A stretch of 23,241 nt of DNA from Chara braunii. Lineage: Eukaryota > Streptophyta > Charophyceae > Charales > Characeae. Position numbers and translations under genes: made by a program. Positions 1-9,980 of the stretch are shown here, in pieces. Below the pieces are notes generated by a model. The model worked only from the letters and a program-made list of their open reading frames with translations. It was not told the DNA's origin and searched no databases. How positions within the stretch are numbered: the stretch's first letter is position 1; each line of letters opens with the position of its first letter. The stretch covers positions 919,417-942,657 of the forward strand of contig BFEA01000537.1 of assembly GCA_003427395.1 (NCBI GenBank), written 5' to 3'.

Positions 1-560
1 ATCCTATGCTGGTCTGCTCCGATACCAAACTGTTGCATACTCGTGAAATACAGTCATAAGTATGGCGCAGATTCCCAGAACCGACCAGATAATACATAGT
101 ACATACAAATACAGCGGAAGACTTGAGATACATGGATTGACTCGGACCTGACTCAGACTGCAACAAAACACTCACAAACATGCATCGGTGGTGTGAAGCC
201 CTGGCCTTGGACTTAGAAGGGAAGGTCGGGGGTAACTCTCATACACGGATGAATGGAGGGGAGGAAAGACGAAGGGAGGAGGAGAGGGTAACTCTCATAC
301 ACGAATCTGAAATTGGCGCCTAAATGTGGCTGCCTTGAAACTGCGCCGCCGGTAGGTCCTAGTGTTGGACCGGTATCGGCCTGGCCCTTGTGGCCGTTGG
401 CCTCGTCGGCCTCTGGGCCGACCTATGGTCTGAACCGTCGTGACTCTTGGTCCTTAGGACTAAACTAGCCTAACTACGGAACCGGGCCCTAACTGAGGCC
501 CGTATGGTATCAGTATGACACAACTGCCAGTCAGGACTCAGAAGGCACCTGCCTACCTTT
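1..560. other. No gene recognised; short direct repeat
   Basis: I see no convincing coding region here. A 17-bp sequence (GGTAACTCTCATACACG) occurs at 231-247 and again at 287-303, 56 bp apart, around a purine-rich stretch. From about 350 to 510 the DNA is rich in GGCC and CCGG. The short minus-strand frames in this stretch have no recognisable motif. Confidence 0.5.
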
Positions 561-770
561 CTACCTGTATTTGACTGCAACAAGGCGATACCTATGTGCG
601 ATAAAGCAGTCTTGCAAACAAACCATTGACCGGAGACAGATAGAGGGAGATACTTGTATTTGATTGGAGACACATAGTGGACACCTCTATTTGAGTCTGG
701 CAAGGAGATACCTGTATAAGATCAAGCAGCCATGAGAAGGCAAACTGCTCATGGGAGACAGAGTTGATGA
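561..770. repeat. Diverged 120-bp tandem duplication
   Basis: The block starting at 561 (a T-A-C-C-T-G-T-A-T-T-T-G-A stretch, then CAAGGCGATACCT at 581) is repeated with substitutions at 681 (CAAGGAGATACCT at 701). The offset is exactly 120 bp, and the second copy stays alignable to about 770. A third partial match to the GATACYTGTATTTGA core lies near 648. This sits upstream of the LINE target site and so belongs to the pre-insertion locus, not to the LINE. Confidence 0.65.
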
Positions 771-841
771 TAAATTTTTCTTGCCTGCAGTTCAACATCA
801 CTTGGGCTGCTTGCCTAAGGAAGGGGGGGCGCATGCATGCT

Positions 842-857
842 AAGATCGGAGGGACAA
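842..857. repeat. Left target-site duplication of the LINE
   Basis: AAGATCGGAGGGACAA at 842-857 is identical to 6045-6060, which directly follows the poly(A) tail. The first two As of the right copy cannot be separated from the tail, so the unambiguous duplication is 14-16 bp. This is the normal length range for LINE target-primed insertion. Confidence 0.88.
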
Positions 858-905
858 TAGAGAAATCTAACAGAATCCATAGGCTGGTTCGGTCCTAACC
901 CCCCA

Positions 906-3900
906 GACATTACATGCCTACAGGAAACACACATCTCTAATAACACAGAAAATAAAAAAATCAAAGGACTCCTAGAAAAGAAATTATGCCATGTAAAGGC
1001 AGCCTTTTGGACAAATGCCACAGACAACGGCTCCGCTGGAATAGTCATCCTCCTCCACCACAAGTCAACTGCAAACAACCATTTGCAGGTTCTTAATAAT
1101 TGGCACGACCCCACATCAAGAAGATGGATAAGACTAGACATAACTTATAAACACGAACACCTAGCAATCGTAGGTATTTATGGACCCAACATCCCTCAGG
1201 AAAAAACGCCTTTCCTCCAAGCAATAGAATGTATAACCCCAAGTCACACACATACAATCCTTATGGGAGACTGAAACTCAGTACAAGACATTACTATAGA
1301 TAGGATTTCCAACGCTAGTGACCCCTCCCAACAGTCAAACAGTCTACAACTAACTGAATTCATCACAAGAAAAAACTTGGTAGACCCATTCCGACTGCTC
1401 CACCCAGAAAAGAAACAATTCTCTTGCATAAGAAAGACATCCAATAACAAAACATCTTTCTCAAGAATATACTTCTTCCTCGTATCAGATTCCTTAATAG
1501 GGGTCACCCAAAACTACAAAATTGAACCTTCCCCATATCACAATGGACTGGATCACAAGGCTATTTCTCTCTCATTCATATTCTCTAAAACAGGGTACTT
1601 GGGCAAAAGCTTCTAACGTTTCAACAACTCTCTCCTCACCAGCGAACGATTTCAAACAAAACTATCTAGTATTCTAACCCAATCATCTAAAAAATGGAGA
1701 GGTGAAGACATCTTCTCAAGTTTCCCAAAAATTATCCAAGAAATCAGTCGGCAGGTAGTAATAACATCCAGAAAAATGGCCGCCCAAAGAAAAGAAAGGG
1801 AAGAGATGCTCAAAGATGCAATAGGTGCGGCAGAATGCAACCTGCAACTCAACACCAACTCTGAATTCTTCTCATAACTATTTTCTAAAGCTAAGCAAGA
1901 ATTATCAGAATGGACCAAATTGAAACTCCAAGGTCTCCAACTGAGAGCCAGGGTAAGAGACTGGGAAATGAACGAAAAGATGTCCAAATACTTCTTCAAA
2001 AAAATCAAAGTCAATTCCAGAAATACAAAAATAAAAAGCCTACTAGACACTAACGACGCACCAACCTCAGAAACCATCAAAGTAATCAATATTGCAGCCA
2101 CCTTCTATAAAGAGCTTTACACCAGCAAAACACCAACGGACAAAAAACACGACATCACAAGAGCGAGAAATAAATTCTTATCCCACCTAGATCGTTCCCT
2201 CTCAACCGAAACAGCAGAAACACTACAAAAACCGATCACTCTAGAGGAACTTTTTCAGGCTCTCAATGACATGAAACCCAATAAAGCCCCAGGCAGAGAC
2301 GGACTATCTAAGGAATTCTGGCTAGCAAGCTGGCACGTCCTAAGCCCCCTACTCCTAAATTTTCTCAACCAAGCATGGACAAAAGAATCCTTGGGTCCAG
2401 ACCTGAGTACGGGAGTAATAACTCTCCTCTACAAAAAAGGAGACAAGAAAGACATAAAAAATTACAGGCCCATTTCGCTGCTGAACGTGGCTTATAAAAT
2501 ACTAGTCAAATTACTAGCCTCCAGAATCAACCGCCTCACCGGAGGATGCTTCCATCTAGATCAGACATGATTCATCCCAAACAGACTCATATAAGACAAT
2601 GTAATGAGCTTAACCGAAGCAACTAAATTAATAAATCAGAAAAAAACAACAGCAGCCATCCTATTTTTCGATTTTGAGAAAGCATATGATCAAGTCAACT
2701 GGGACTTCTTACAAACTTGCATGGAAAAAATGGGTGTCGGCCCGAACTTCCGTAAATGGGTAAGAGTACTATACAATGACGCTCAAGGAATTGTTCAAAT
2801 CAACGGATTCCTATCGAACCCCTATAAAATGTCGAGATCAGTGAGACAAGGTGATCCCTTAGCAGCCCCAATTTTCCTCTTCGTCATGGAAGCGATTGCA
2901 GCCTTTCTAAGAAAAGACAACTCAATAGAAAGACTAGAAAATATATGCGATGAGAGAGGCATTCTACTACACTTCCCGACCACACTTCTCTTCGTTGATG
3001 ATTTAACCATAGTAATAAGGGCCTCAGACTCCTGTTTCCAGGCATTAACTAGAGCCATGCAAGCCTTCCAGGTAGCTTCCAAAATGAAAGTCAACTGGCC
3101 AAAAATGATAGGCTGGTGGATCTCACCAAACCCCCCACCCACGACAAACACCCCAGAAGACTTCCACTGGACAGACCCTGTGACCCCGATCCGCGTCCTG
3201 GGAATAAGACTAAGCATGAAGGGAAGCCACCCAATAACAACACCTTCGCTACTAACTGCAATGATCAACAAAATGCACAAATGGCAAGGATCACACACAT
3301 CACTCCTAGGGAGGGTACTAGCACTTAACAACTCGATCATCTCCATGATGTGGTACGCCAATTCCATTTGGTTTCCAACAACAGACTATCAACAGGAAAT
3401 AAGAAGAAGATCTGCAGCATATCTGTGGACCGGCAATCCGGAGAAACAACACTTTATCCACAAAGTAGCATGGCAAATAGTAACGCTAACGAGGGCAAAA
3501 GGAGGCTTGGGCCTCCTGGACCCAGCCAGACAAATACAGGNCCTACAAATCAAATGGATAATAAGACTCACCCTACAAAGCAACCTTCGATGGGCACCCC
3601 TGACCCTCAACCACATCAGACAATTAGCCCCATATAACTCTCCCCCTCTAACATGTTGGGCCTATTCTGGATATTTAATAATAAATGGCCTCTTCCAAGA
3701 GACAAAAAGACCCAAAACCAACAATCAGACCAAACAGAAGACACACCCAACGAACAGTCCAAATCCTTATGGGAACAACTAATACGCATTTGGAGAAAAA
3801 TTTTCCCAGAAAACAAACTAGGCCCCAAAAGAAGAAACGAAGTCCTTAGACAACCTTTATTCGGCAACCCCTGGATCAAAAACGAAAAAGGAGAAAGTTT

Positions 3901-5251
3901 TTCCCTCACTAAATCAGATGCCAAATGGGGGAATTGGCTTGAAAAGGGGATCTGGCGAATTCAACACTTGTGGAATGAGCCAGACAATATTTGGAAAAGA
4001 GAAAAAGAACTAAGACCGAGTCTCAAGGGAAATCATAATCTACAAGCCAATCTCTCACACATCATCGAATCCATACCAATGGAATGGAGACGGGCCGCAC
4101 AGAAGAATCAGACAAACACACAAGAAGTCCTGAAAATCTTAAGCAACAAAATTCATAACATCGAATGGATTAGCTGTAGCATCTTCCCCTTGAAAGAAAC
4201 AGGGAACCCACTTAGCTTCCTAAATGACAAAAGTAGGGTAGAGGGATATTATAAAATCCACAACCTTAGGAGAATCAGAGTCTTAGAAGGAGAGATGAAC
4301 AAAGTCTACAACCCTGAGCTAGAAATCCAACAACTAGAAGTCGACCCCGCAGAATGGTCTTGGAACAGCCCTAACAGCATCACACGGACAACAAGAAGAT
4401 ATAAATTAACGGAGTACACTGCCAAACTAGGTTATAAGCTATTTTCCACCCCCATTTCGACCACTTCAATAGTACAAAAAAGATGGCAAAAAGAGGAAAG
4501 TTCCCTCGCAACATCATCCTTTAAACCCTCTTGGTCCACAATTTTCAGCGCAAAACCAGTCAAACTGGCAGGTCTACTATGGCTCATTACTTTCAGAGCA
4601 GTCCCAGTAAACAACTGGCTAGCACAAAGAAGAAGAAAAGAAGACAGAGCCGAACATTCCTCATGGTGCAAAGTTTGCAACTTAGAAGCCATCGAAACTC
4701 TAAATCATTGTTTTCTTGAATGCGAAAAATCCCACACCCTCTGGCTCGACATTGAGAAAACCTGGGGCAGACACTCTAGCAGAAATGTACAAATAAACCC
4801 TGGCACCATACTCCTGAATATAGAACAAACCCCTCCCCTCAAGGGCTTTGAATTATTTTTCTTCTCACAAATAAGAAAGGCAACCCTGTGGATTATCTGG
4901 AAAAGAAGGTGTGAAAAGACTTTTGAAGATAGCCTCACTAACCCAGAAAACCCACTTATAAGCATCAAGCAAACTATAGAAACCGAAATACATGCCCTAT
5001 GGAAGAGAACCCAAACACAGATAGAAAACCACCCTGAGAAAGCAACAGAAATCCTCAAAATATTCACCGCTTCGAAGCTCGGAGGAGGAAACTTGGGCAC
5101 CATAAAAAGAAACAAACTAGTAATGAAGGACTGGTTAACCATGACACCCCAGCACCTACAAAGACCGATCAGAGACACAATAAGCCCACAGCTCAACAAC
5201 CCAGAAACAGACCCCCTCAGTCTACAAGATAGAGCAAACGTCACAATATAA
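906..5251 (+). pseudogene. LINE ORF2 (endonuclease-reverse transcriptase), disrupted
   Basis: ORF2 of an L1-like LINE nicks the target DNA and reverse-transcribes its own RNA at the nick. One reading frame runs from 906 to about 3700. It contains CLQETH near 920, the endonuclease MGD-N motif with its aromatic residue replaced by TGA (1272-1274), and a DHKAISL motif near 1552. In the RT, PGRDG and NYRPISLLN are visible, FDFEKAYD carries the first catalytic Asp at 2670, SVRQGDPLAAPIF follows, and FVDD is at 2991-3002. In-frame stops lie at 1272 (TGA), 1614 (TAA), 1875 (TAA), 2568 (TGA) and 2592 (TAA). A frameshift around 3650-3720 moves the C-terminal half into the frame read at 3653-5251. That part ends with a C-X2-C-X9-H-X4-C finger (Cys codons 4667, 4676 and 4721; His 4706). 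The RT catalytic residues are intact, but the copy cannot make a full protein. Confidence 0.95.
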
Positions 5252-6030
5252 CATCAAAACACCTGGAAACACTTAACATCACCTACTAACCTCCCTGCAA
5301 CTCCACAAAAAACAGCCCAAACACTACTCAACCAGTCACCTCCCTCACACCCAAAGCCAAACCTCTACGTAGCAAAACTCATACTCTGTGCATCCCCGAG
5401 CTTCCCCCCCACCCAAAATCCTTCCAATCCACCGAAGAATTACCACCAACCCCGCCTGTTTATTCCAAACCTACTAAACTCCCCTTATACTGAACAACCT
5501 TCCGCAAAGAATATACCCCCCGGGATTATCCCCCCCCCCCATTCACTTAGGCAGAAAACAGACAAGGGCTTAGGAATTGGCCGTTTGAGGAAAGTCACCC
5601 GATTCATCTAAGTGAAAAAAACACTGCAGCCCTTGGAATATTAGGACTAAAGACCATAGTTAGAGAGACAGTGGAAGACAGACCTAGCTCTACCAGCAAT
5701 ACACACAGATCTGACAGCCTTACAGCTGAGAGGAAGAACTAGGGAAAGCTCAGATAGTCCGACAGACAGATACCACATTACAGAGTTCACAACTCTGAGA
5801 GGCCTTACAAGCCCAAGATTACGTCAAATAGGCTAACTTAGGCAGGGGTGAATGATGGTACATCCTTCCCATGGGAAGTAATCAATGCCGTCTTTCGGGC
5901 CTTCCTACCATAAAGGGGAGGAGCGTGTGTGAGTACCTTTTGTAATCATTTCTGACTTGCCGGTGGAATAGGAACCGGACTGATGCTCCCCAGAATGGAA
6001 AAGGAGCCAGAACTGCAAGGTTCTGTTTAT
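5252..6030 (+). other. LINE 3' untranslated region
   Basis: This stretch lies between the ORF2 stop (5249-5251) and the A16 tail and has no coding signal. It is A/C-rich at first, with a C-run near 5531. TTCACTTAG at 5542-5550 and CTAAGTGAA at 5608-5616 form a perfect 9-bp inverted repeat with a 57-nt loop, a candidate RNA stem in the 3' UTR. Some LINE reverse transcriptases recognise a 3' RNA stem, but a role here is only inference. Confidence 0.75.
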
Positions 6031-6044
6031 AAAAAAAAAAAAAA

Positions 6045-6060
6045 AAGATCGGAGGGACAA
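6045..6060. repeat. Right target-site duplication of the LINE
   Basis: Identical to 842-857. It follows the A run without a gap and is followed by unrelated DNA (GATGGGAAAA). Removing 858-6046 plus one copy would restore the empty site. Confidence 0.88.
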
Positions 6061-6294
6061 GATGGGAAAAAGGGCCACTTTTGGTGCAAGATGATAAAAG
6101 CAGTGTACAGAAGAGGAAGGAGGGAAGTGGGTGGGTAAGGAACGGACCACTGAACAAGCCGGCAGGGAAATTCGACAGTGCGCCATGGGTGACATGTTGG
6201 ACCCAGTTTCCAGCACAAGCCTAAACTGGGTAGTGGCCCCAGCCTTTTCCAGGTTGAGAGGTATTCCCGGACTCAGGCTTCTTGGTATTAAAGA
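6061..6294. other. No feature recognised
   Basis: Unique-looking DNA between the LINE and the SINE-like element. The minus-strand frames here read through the complement of the LINE poly(A) tail and show no family motif. Confidence 0.5.
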
Positions 6295-6470
6295 CACAAC
6301 TTAGCTCAGTTGGTACACCAATGAACTGTTGAAACACAGAGCCAAGTTCGAATCCGGATGCAATCAGACGGACAGAATAAAATAATCCTGAATTACCTGG
6401 GGCCAGTCAGTTCAATGATGCTATCTCAAGGCTGTCGCCCTTTTTAAATTAAAAAAAAAGAAAGAAAGGA
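6295..6470 (+). mobile_element. tRNA-derived SINE-like element
   Basis: An RNA polymerase III type internal promoter is visible. The A box TAGCTCAGTTGG is at 6302-6313 and the B box GTTCGAATC at 6346-6354, at normal tRNA spacing. Seven bases of a would-be acceptor stem precede the A box. The cloverleaf is not intact: the D stem and T stem pair poorly, and there is no 3' acceptor partner. The head is followed by about 90 bp of unrelated body and an A-rich tail (about 6446-6470, including nine As and GAAAGAAAG). Head, body and A-rich tail is the architecture of a tRNA-derived SINE. The alternative is a decayed tRNA gene. No clear target-site duplication was found and no second copy is in the window. 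Confidence 0.65.
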
Positions 6471-6480
6471 GGGAGAGAGG

Positions 6481-6600
6481 AATTGGGAAGGAACAGTGTG
6501 ACAAAGATAAATGAGGGACGGACAGTGTGTCAAACAGAAATGAGGGAGAAGCGGTGTGTCACACAGAAATGAAGGAAGGGCGGTGTGTCACATAGAAAAC
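6481..6600. repeat. 29-bp minisatellite, four units
   Basis: The motif C-R-G-T-G-T-G-W-C-A recurs at 6494, 6523, 6552 and 6581, exactly 29 bp apart, each followed by an AGAAATGARGG-like segment. The copies have diverged slightly. It lies directly between the SINE tail and the U6 copy. Confidence 0.8.
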
Positions 6601-6624
6601 ATGGACGCTACATAGAGGCCGTTT

Positions 6625-6753
6625 CCTTTTTTTTTTCTTTTTTTTTTTCCTAGCTTGGACCATTTCTCAATTTATGTGTGTCATCCTTGCGCAGAGGCCA
6701 TGCTAATCTTCCTTCTCTGTATCATTCCAAGTTTAACGGATTTCCTGAAGGAC
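6625..6753 (-). pseudogene. U6: U6 snRNA retropseudogene with A-rich tail
   Basis: Read on the minus strand, 6753 to 6655 matches U6 spliceosomal RNA nearly end to end. The 5' stem-loop region is GTCCTTCAGGAAATCCG. ACAGAGA is at 6720-6714, GATTAGCATGG at 6708-6698 and TGCGCAAGGATGACA at 6693-6679, and the 3' part ends GAAATGGTCCAA. A 4-nt duplication (GAAG) splits the invariant segment between ACAGAGA and the AGATTAGC block, and there are scattered substitutions. A functional U6 gene would end in a T run. Here the 3' end is followed by GCTAGG and an A-rich tract of about 25 nt (6650-6625). Flanks 6610-6626 and 6752-6768 match at 13 of 17 positions and could be a decayed target-site duplication. 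The features indicate reverse transcription of a polyadenylated U6 RNA by LINE machinery. Confidence 0.92.
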
Positions 6754-6768
6754 ACGGAGGCAATTTCC

Positions 6769-7767
6769 CATTCGATAGCCAAACCTGATTAACTCAGGAG
6801 AACAGGCATGGAGTAGAGACCGCATCATGGGTGTGAGCAGACACAAAGGGGGGAGGCAGATAGTTTGCCCATCCTTTCGGTTGCAAAGGGGAGTGATGGA
6901 GTGACACACACAGTTCACCTTTCTGAGTTCGTTTTCAGTTTTCAGAGAAGGAGAGGGGAGGCAAGAGGAAAGAAGCTTTATAATAAAGTACAACACTACT
7001 GAAGTAACTGAAGTTCCTGAAGTCTTTGATTTATGTACTGAAAGGCTTAGGTGTCACTGTTGTTAGGCTAATGGAGACACACAGGTTCTTTCTTCTCCGA
7101 AAACATGGTCAAGTACTTTCTAAGCTAAGTTAAGCTAAGTTCTGGACCTGGTGTTTGCCCCATTTTTGGAATTCAGAGCGTGATACCCTGTCCACTGCTT
7201 TTCCTGTGGTTCTATTTCCTGTGGGAGTCAAACACTCCTCTGTGCTCCTGAAGGGCTCCACATACTTTTTTCTGGAAGACGAAGAAACCACTTTGTCACA
7301 GTCCAGCATTTCCAATTTGACAGCTTGAGGTTGATATCGCTGACTCATCTGTGGCCCGGCAATTCTGCAACCTTCCTTCCAACTCTTCCTGGCGCGAATG
7401 CCGCAGCTCTACTGCCGACAATGTCACAAGACACATTTTGACCCCATTTCTGTGACTACTGTAGTACTGTGCTGAAAGTCAGGCATATTATCGGGGACCA
7501 CAAGGCTCCTTTTCACTTCTTTTCTCAGCTTGCTGGTCTACTCGAAATGAAATAAAGTACCTTACACCTATCAGATTGAGCACCTGCATGCTGCGTCACG
7601 GGTCTGTCTTTGTACCCTGAGCAGTCTTTTTTTCTATAGCTCTCCCTTCGTCCGCAGCACCCAGCAATGGATGAGTGCAATTCTCTGTGTGATTGACCAT
7701 GTTGGCCGGGGGAAAAGTGTTCCGATCCTCTTGCACCTTTTCCAGCACCCTCCATGCTCTCTCTCTT

Positions 7768-7768
<1 letters not shown>
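6769..7768. other. No confident gene; weak minus-strand exon candidate
   Basis: I cannot identify a gene in this kilobase. A minus-strand frame is open from about 7412 down to 7130 (it starts after an in-frame TAG), and a sequence resembling a splice acceptor (TTGTCGGCAG) lies just upstream of it. It has no domain I recognise. A perfect 10-bp tandem duplication (TAAGCTAAGT) lies at 7121-7140. Confidence 0.4.

Positions 7769-7838
<70 letters not shown>
7769..7838. repeat. (CT)35 microsatellite
   Basis: Seventy uninterrupted bases of CT dinucleotide, with an impure shoulder from about 7757. It accounts for all the long Ser-Leu and Arg-Glu frames overlapping it on both strands. Confidence 0.97.
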
Positions 7839-7843
<5 letters not shown>

Positions 7844-8813
7844 ACATGCTTGGCATTGCTTGCCTGCTGGATAACCACCTTCTCCCTTCCATTCAGGAAA
7901 TACCGCCCATCCATCCTGCCATGTTTCCAGTCCCATGCAATATACAACTGGAGAGTGGAGAAGAGGGGGGAAGGCCGTCCACCTCGTCCTTTCTCCAAGT
8001 CCTCGTCCACAGTAACACTCTGCTTCATAGCAGCTTTTCACTGCTTTCCGCTAGCTTGGCATCAAGACATACTGTTCCTGGAATGACATGGCTGGCTTAA
8101 TGAATGCTAACACGCTTGGCATCATCGGAATGACACAAAGCATACTCAAAGAGCGACGTTGACAAAGTTCCCACCCCATAACTCTTAGGACACCCCAGCT
8201 TGTGAGCGTACATATACTGCAACAATCGATACTCGGAACTGGACTTAGATAAGAGGTTATGTAGAGAGTGCGGTATATGAGTGAAGAATATAGCTTAGTT
8301 AAAAAAAGGAAAGAAAAAAAAAAAAAAAACTTCCCAACCAAGACCCTATTGGCCTTCCGCTCTCTGTGTCCTCTGCAATGATGCTTCAAAGACCCTGCTG
8401 GCAGGGCTCTTCCATAGCTCCATTGACTCTTCAGCAGGCTTAGTACCTGGCCACAAAGATCAAGGGACAGGCCTCACTGAGCGATGCCTTTGTCTAGGTT
8501 TTGGCTTATGCTATCTGAAGTTAACTACTACCATCTGATTGTGACTGTCACACGTTCCTTACAAAGACCTGGACATGCCCCTAAGAATAGAAACCGCAAG
8601 GACTCAGATGACATCTTTTTCTTCTTTATTCCCTCTGCCGCCCTGCCGTGTACCACCTAGGACGACAAAGAGAAAATGCACATACAACACATTGATAATG
8701 AAAACAACCACACAATGTGGCAACCTACTAAAGAACACAAAGGTAAGATTGACTGGAGACTGGTCAACCTTCTGTGTCAGACTGTCAATTGATTTAGAAA
8801 CCCAATTCTCTGA
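7839..8813. other. No gene recognised; A-rich tract
   Basis: No family motif is visible on either strand. An A-rich tract at about 8300-8329 could be the tail of another retroposed copy reading on the plus strand, but the sequence upstream of it shows no A/B boxes or other head that I recognise. Confidence 0.45.
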
Positions 8814-9542
8814 TTAATTCCCTGCGGAAAGGATTCCGACAACCTTGGGGCCATGCCGATCTTTGCTGTAATATGAAGGCATCACACTTCTGCACTGCAC
8901 GTGCAAATAATCTGCTAGGTTTGCTTGTCGGCATGTCGTTTGAGTCCATTCAGATGACATGGGCACAGGATTCTGCAGCCTGTGTGCACACCTCCTTTTC
9001 TTCCATCCCCTCCTTGACGCCTCACAAAACACACCACTGCAAAGAGCGATAGTAAGGAGCGCAACGATGGGAGCATGCCAGCGAAGATCGTTGATAGTTG
9101 CCGCGATCTGCCATGGTCCTCTGCTCATTGGAACTGACGACAGCTTAATCAAGCCTGACTCCATCAGCGAGGACAACGACCCTGCATGTGGCGAGGCTGC
9201 AACATCATCGACATGTGCTGCATTGTTATGCTCTTCGTGCCGAATAAAGAATTTGGGAGCCGACAGAAAACTGGAGAGTTGATCAAGTGCTGCTCTCCAG
9301 ATTCCTATTACTTGTGATGAATGGCTCTGTTCCCCATGCGACCCACTCTTGCTTGCACGGTCTGCTAGAAGACTGTTATTGCTAGCCATTGGATGCTGAG
9401 AAGCTGGGAAAGGCGCATTGTCGCCCAAGTCAGCGCCAACTGCAGAGGAAGTCCAGAATTGTGGCAACCCTGGCATCAAGCGTGAAGGGCCAAGAACAGA
9501 AATGGTTGAAACAAGTTCACAAACAAGGTTCAAAACCCGCAT
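8814..9542 (-). CDS. Unidentified ORF, 242 codons
   Basis: This is the longest open frame in the window outside the LINE. It runs from ATG at 9542-9540 to a stop at 8816-8814, with an in-frame TAA seven codons upstream of the ATG. I do not recognise the product. The middle is Ser/His/Ala-rich, and one short hydrophobic stretch (about residues 158-175, containing VALLTIALCSGV) is followed by a basic Arg/Lys cluster (RRGWKKRR). That would fit a single membrane segment with a positive flank, but the length is marginal. It could be an exon of a spliced gene, a degraded gene fragment or chance. A frame this long is uncommon but not impossible in a window of this size. No flanking gene supports it. 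Confidence 0.25.
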   Translation of the reverse strand: MRVLNLVCELVSTISVLGPSRLMPGLPQFWTSSAVGADLGDNAPFPASQHPMASNNSLLADRASKSGSHGEQSHSSQVIGIWRAALDQLSSFLSAPKFFIRHEEHNNAAHVDDVAASPHAGSLSSLMESGLIKLSSVPMSRGPWQIAATINDLRWHAPIVALLTIALCSGVFCEASRRGWKKRRCAHRLQNPVPMSSEWTQTTCRQANLADYLHVQCRSVMPSYYSKDRHGPKVVGILSAGN

Positions 9543-9980
9543 TTGCCATTTAATAGTACGTTACATTTACACAGTCTTCATTGAGTGTTTTTTACTGTTT
9601 TTTTTTAACCACACAATGACTTTCTCAGTAAATGGGAGTTTTGAACATACATAAACCTCTTGAATTCATAAGAAGTTATGAACATATGCAAGCTGTCTCA
9701 ACAAACCTGCTTACAAAGTTGTGCACACACACGAATTTACAAACCAAACATCTATGACATTCTAGGAACTATTTATGCTGTCGTGTATTGGTCTTTGCGA
9801 ATCTCTTCTTACGATGATAGAATCAAAATGCAAGGAATGAGCCCTCACGGGGCCCTTATCAGATATGCACATGCTCTGGGCAGAGGCCCCAGCAAGCCAA
9901 GTGCCCGCCCTAAGTGAAGGCGGGCCTGAATATTCACTAGAGGCCAAAATTCGACATTTTTCATATGTGGGTACTCAGGC
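9543..9980. other. No gene recognised; small hairpin
   Basis: No coding signal. GCCCGCC at 9903-9909 and GGCGGGC at 9919-9925 form a perfect 7-bp GC stem with a 9-nt loop. It lies just outside the candidate LTR. Confidence 0.45.

Larger units (their letters stand above)
858..6046 (+). mobile_element. L1-like LINE retrotransposon, 5'-truncated, with poly(A) tail
   Basis: This is a 5.19-kb non-LTR retrotransposon insertion. It begins directly after the left target-site duplication and ends in 16 adenines (6031-6046) directly before the right one. In order it holds an apurinic-type endonuclease domain that starts shortly before the LQET motif, a reverse transcriptase with FVDD, a C-terminal CCHC finger (zf-RVT type), a 3' UTR of about 780 bp and the A tail. 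ORF1 and the extreme N-terminus of ORF2 are absent, as expected from incomplete reverse transcription. The perfect target-site duplication suggests a fairly young insertion, yet the ORF carries several stops, so the source copy may already have been defective. A single N lies at 3541. Confidence 0.93.

Noticed and set aside
842-860. AGATCGGA resembles the start of the Illumina TruSeq adaptor
   Set aside because: Only the first eight bases agree, and the next bases differ (GGGACAA). Its two copies sit exactly at the LINE borders, so a target-site duplication explains it better.
2822-3367. 181-codon minus-strand frame inside the LINE
   Set aside because: It is antisense to the conserved reverse transcriptase core and has no motif of its own.
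4705-5244. 179-codon minus-strand frame inside the LINE
   Set aside because: It is antisense to the C-terminal part of ORF2, which carries the recognised zinc finger.
6295-6367. Functional tRNA gene
   Set aside because: The A and B boxes are good, but D and T stems do not pair, there is no proper anticodon arm or acceptor stem, and no T-run terminator follows.
7130-7430. Possible terminal exon on the minus strand
   Set aside because: It has one plausible acceptor-like site but no recognised domain and no partner exon.
7525-8100. Arg-Glu and Ser-Leu repeat proteins on both strands
   Set aside because: These are translations of the (CT)35 microsatellite with no coding evidence outside it.
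8300-8335. A-rich tract as tail of another retroposon
   Set aside because: No promoter boxes, ORF or target-site duplication could be found upstream of it.
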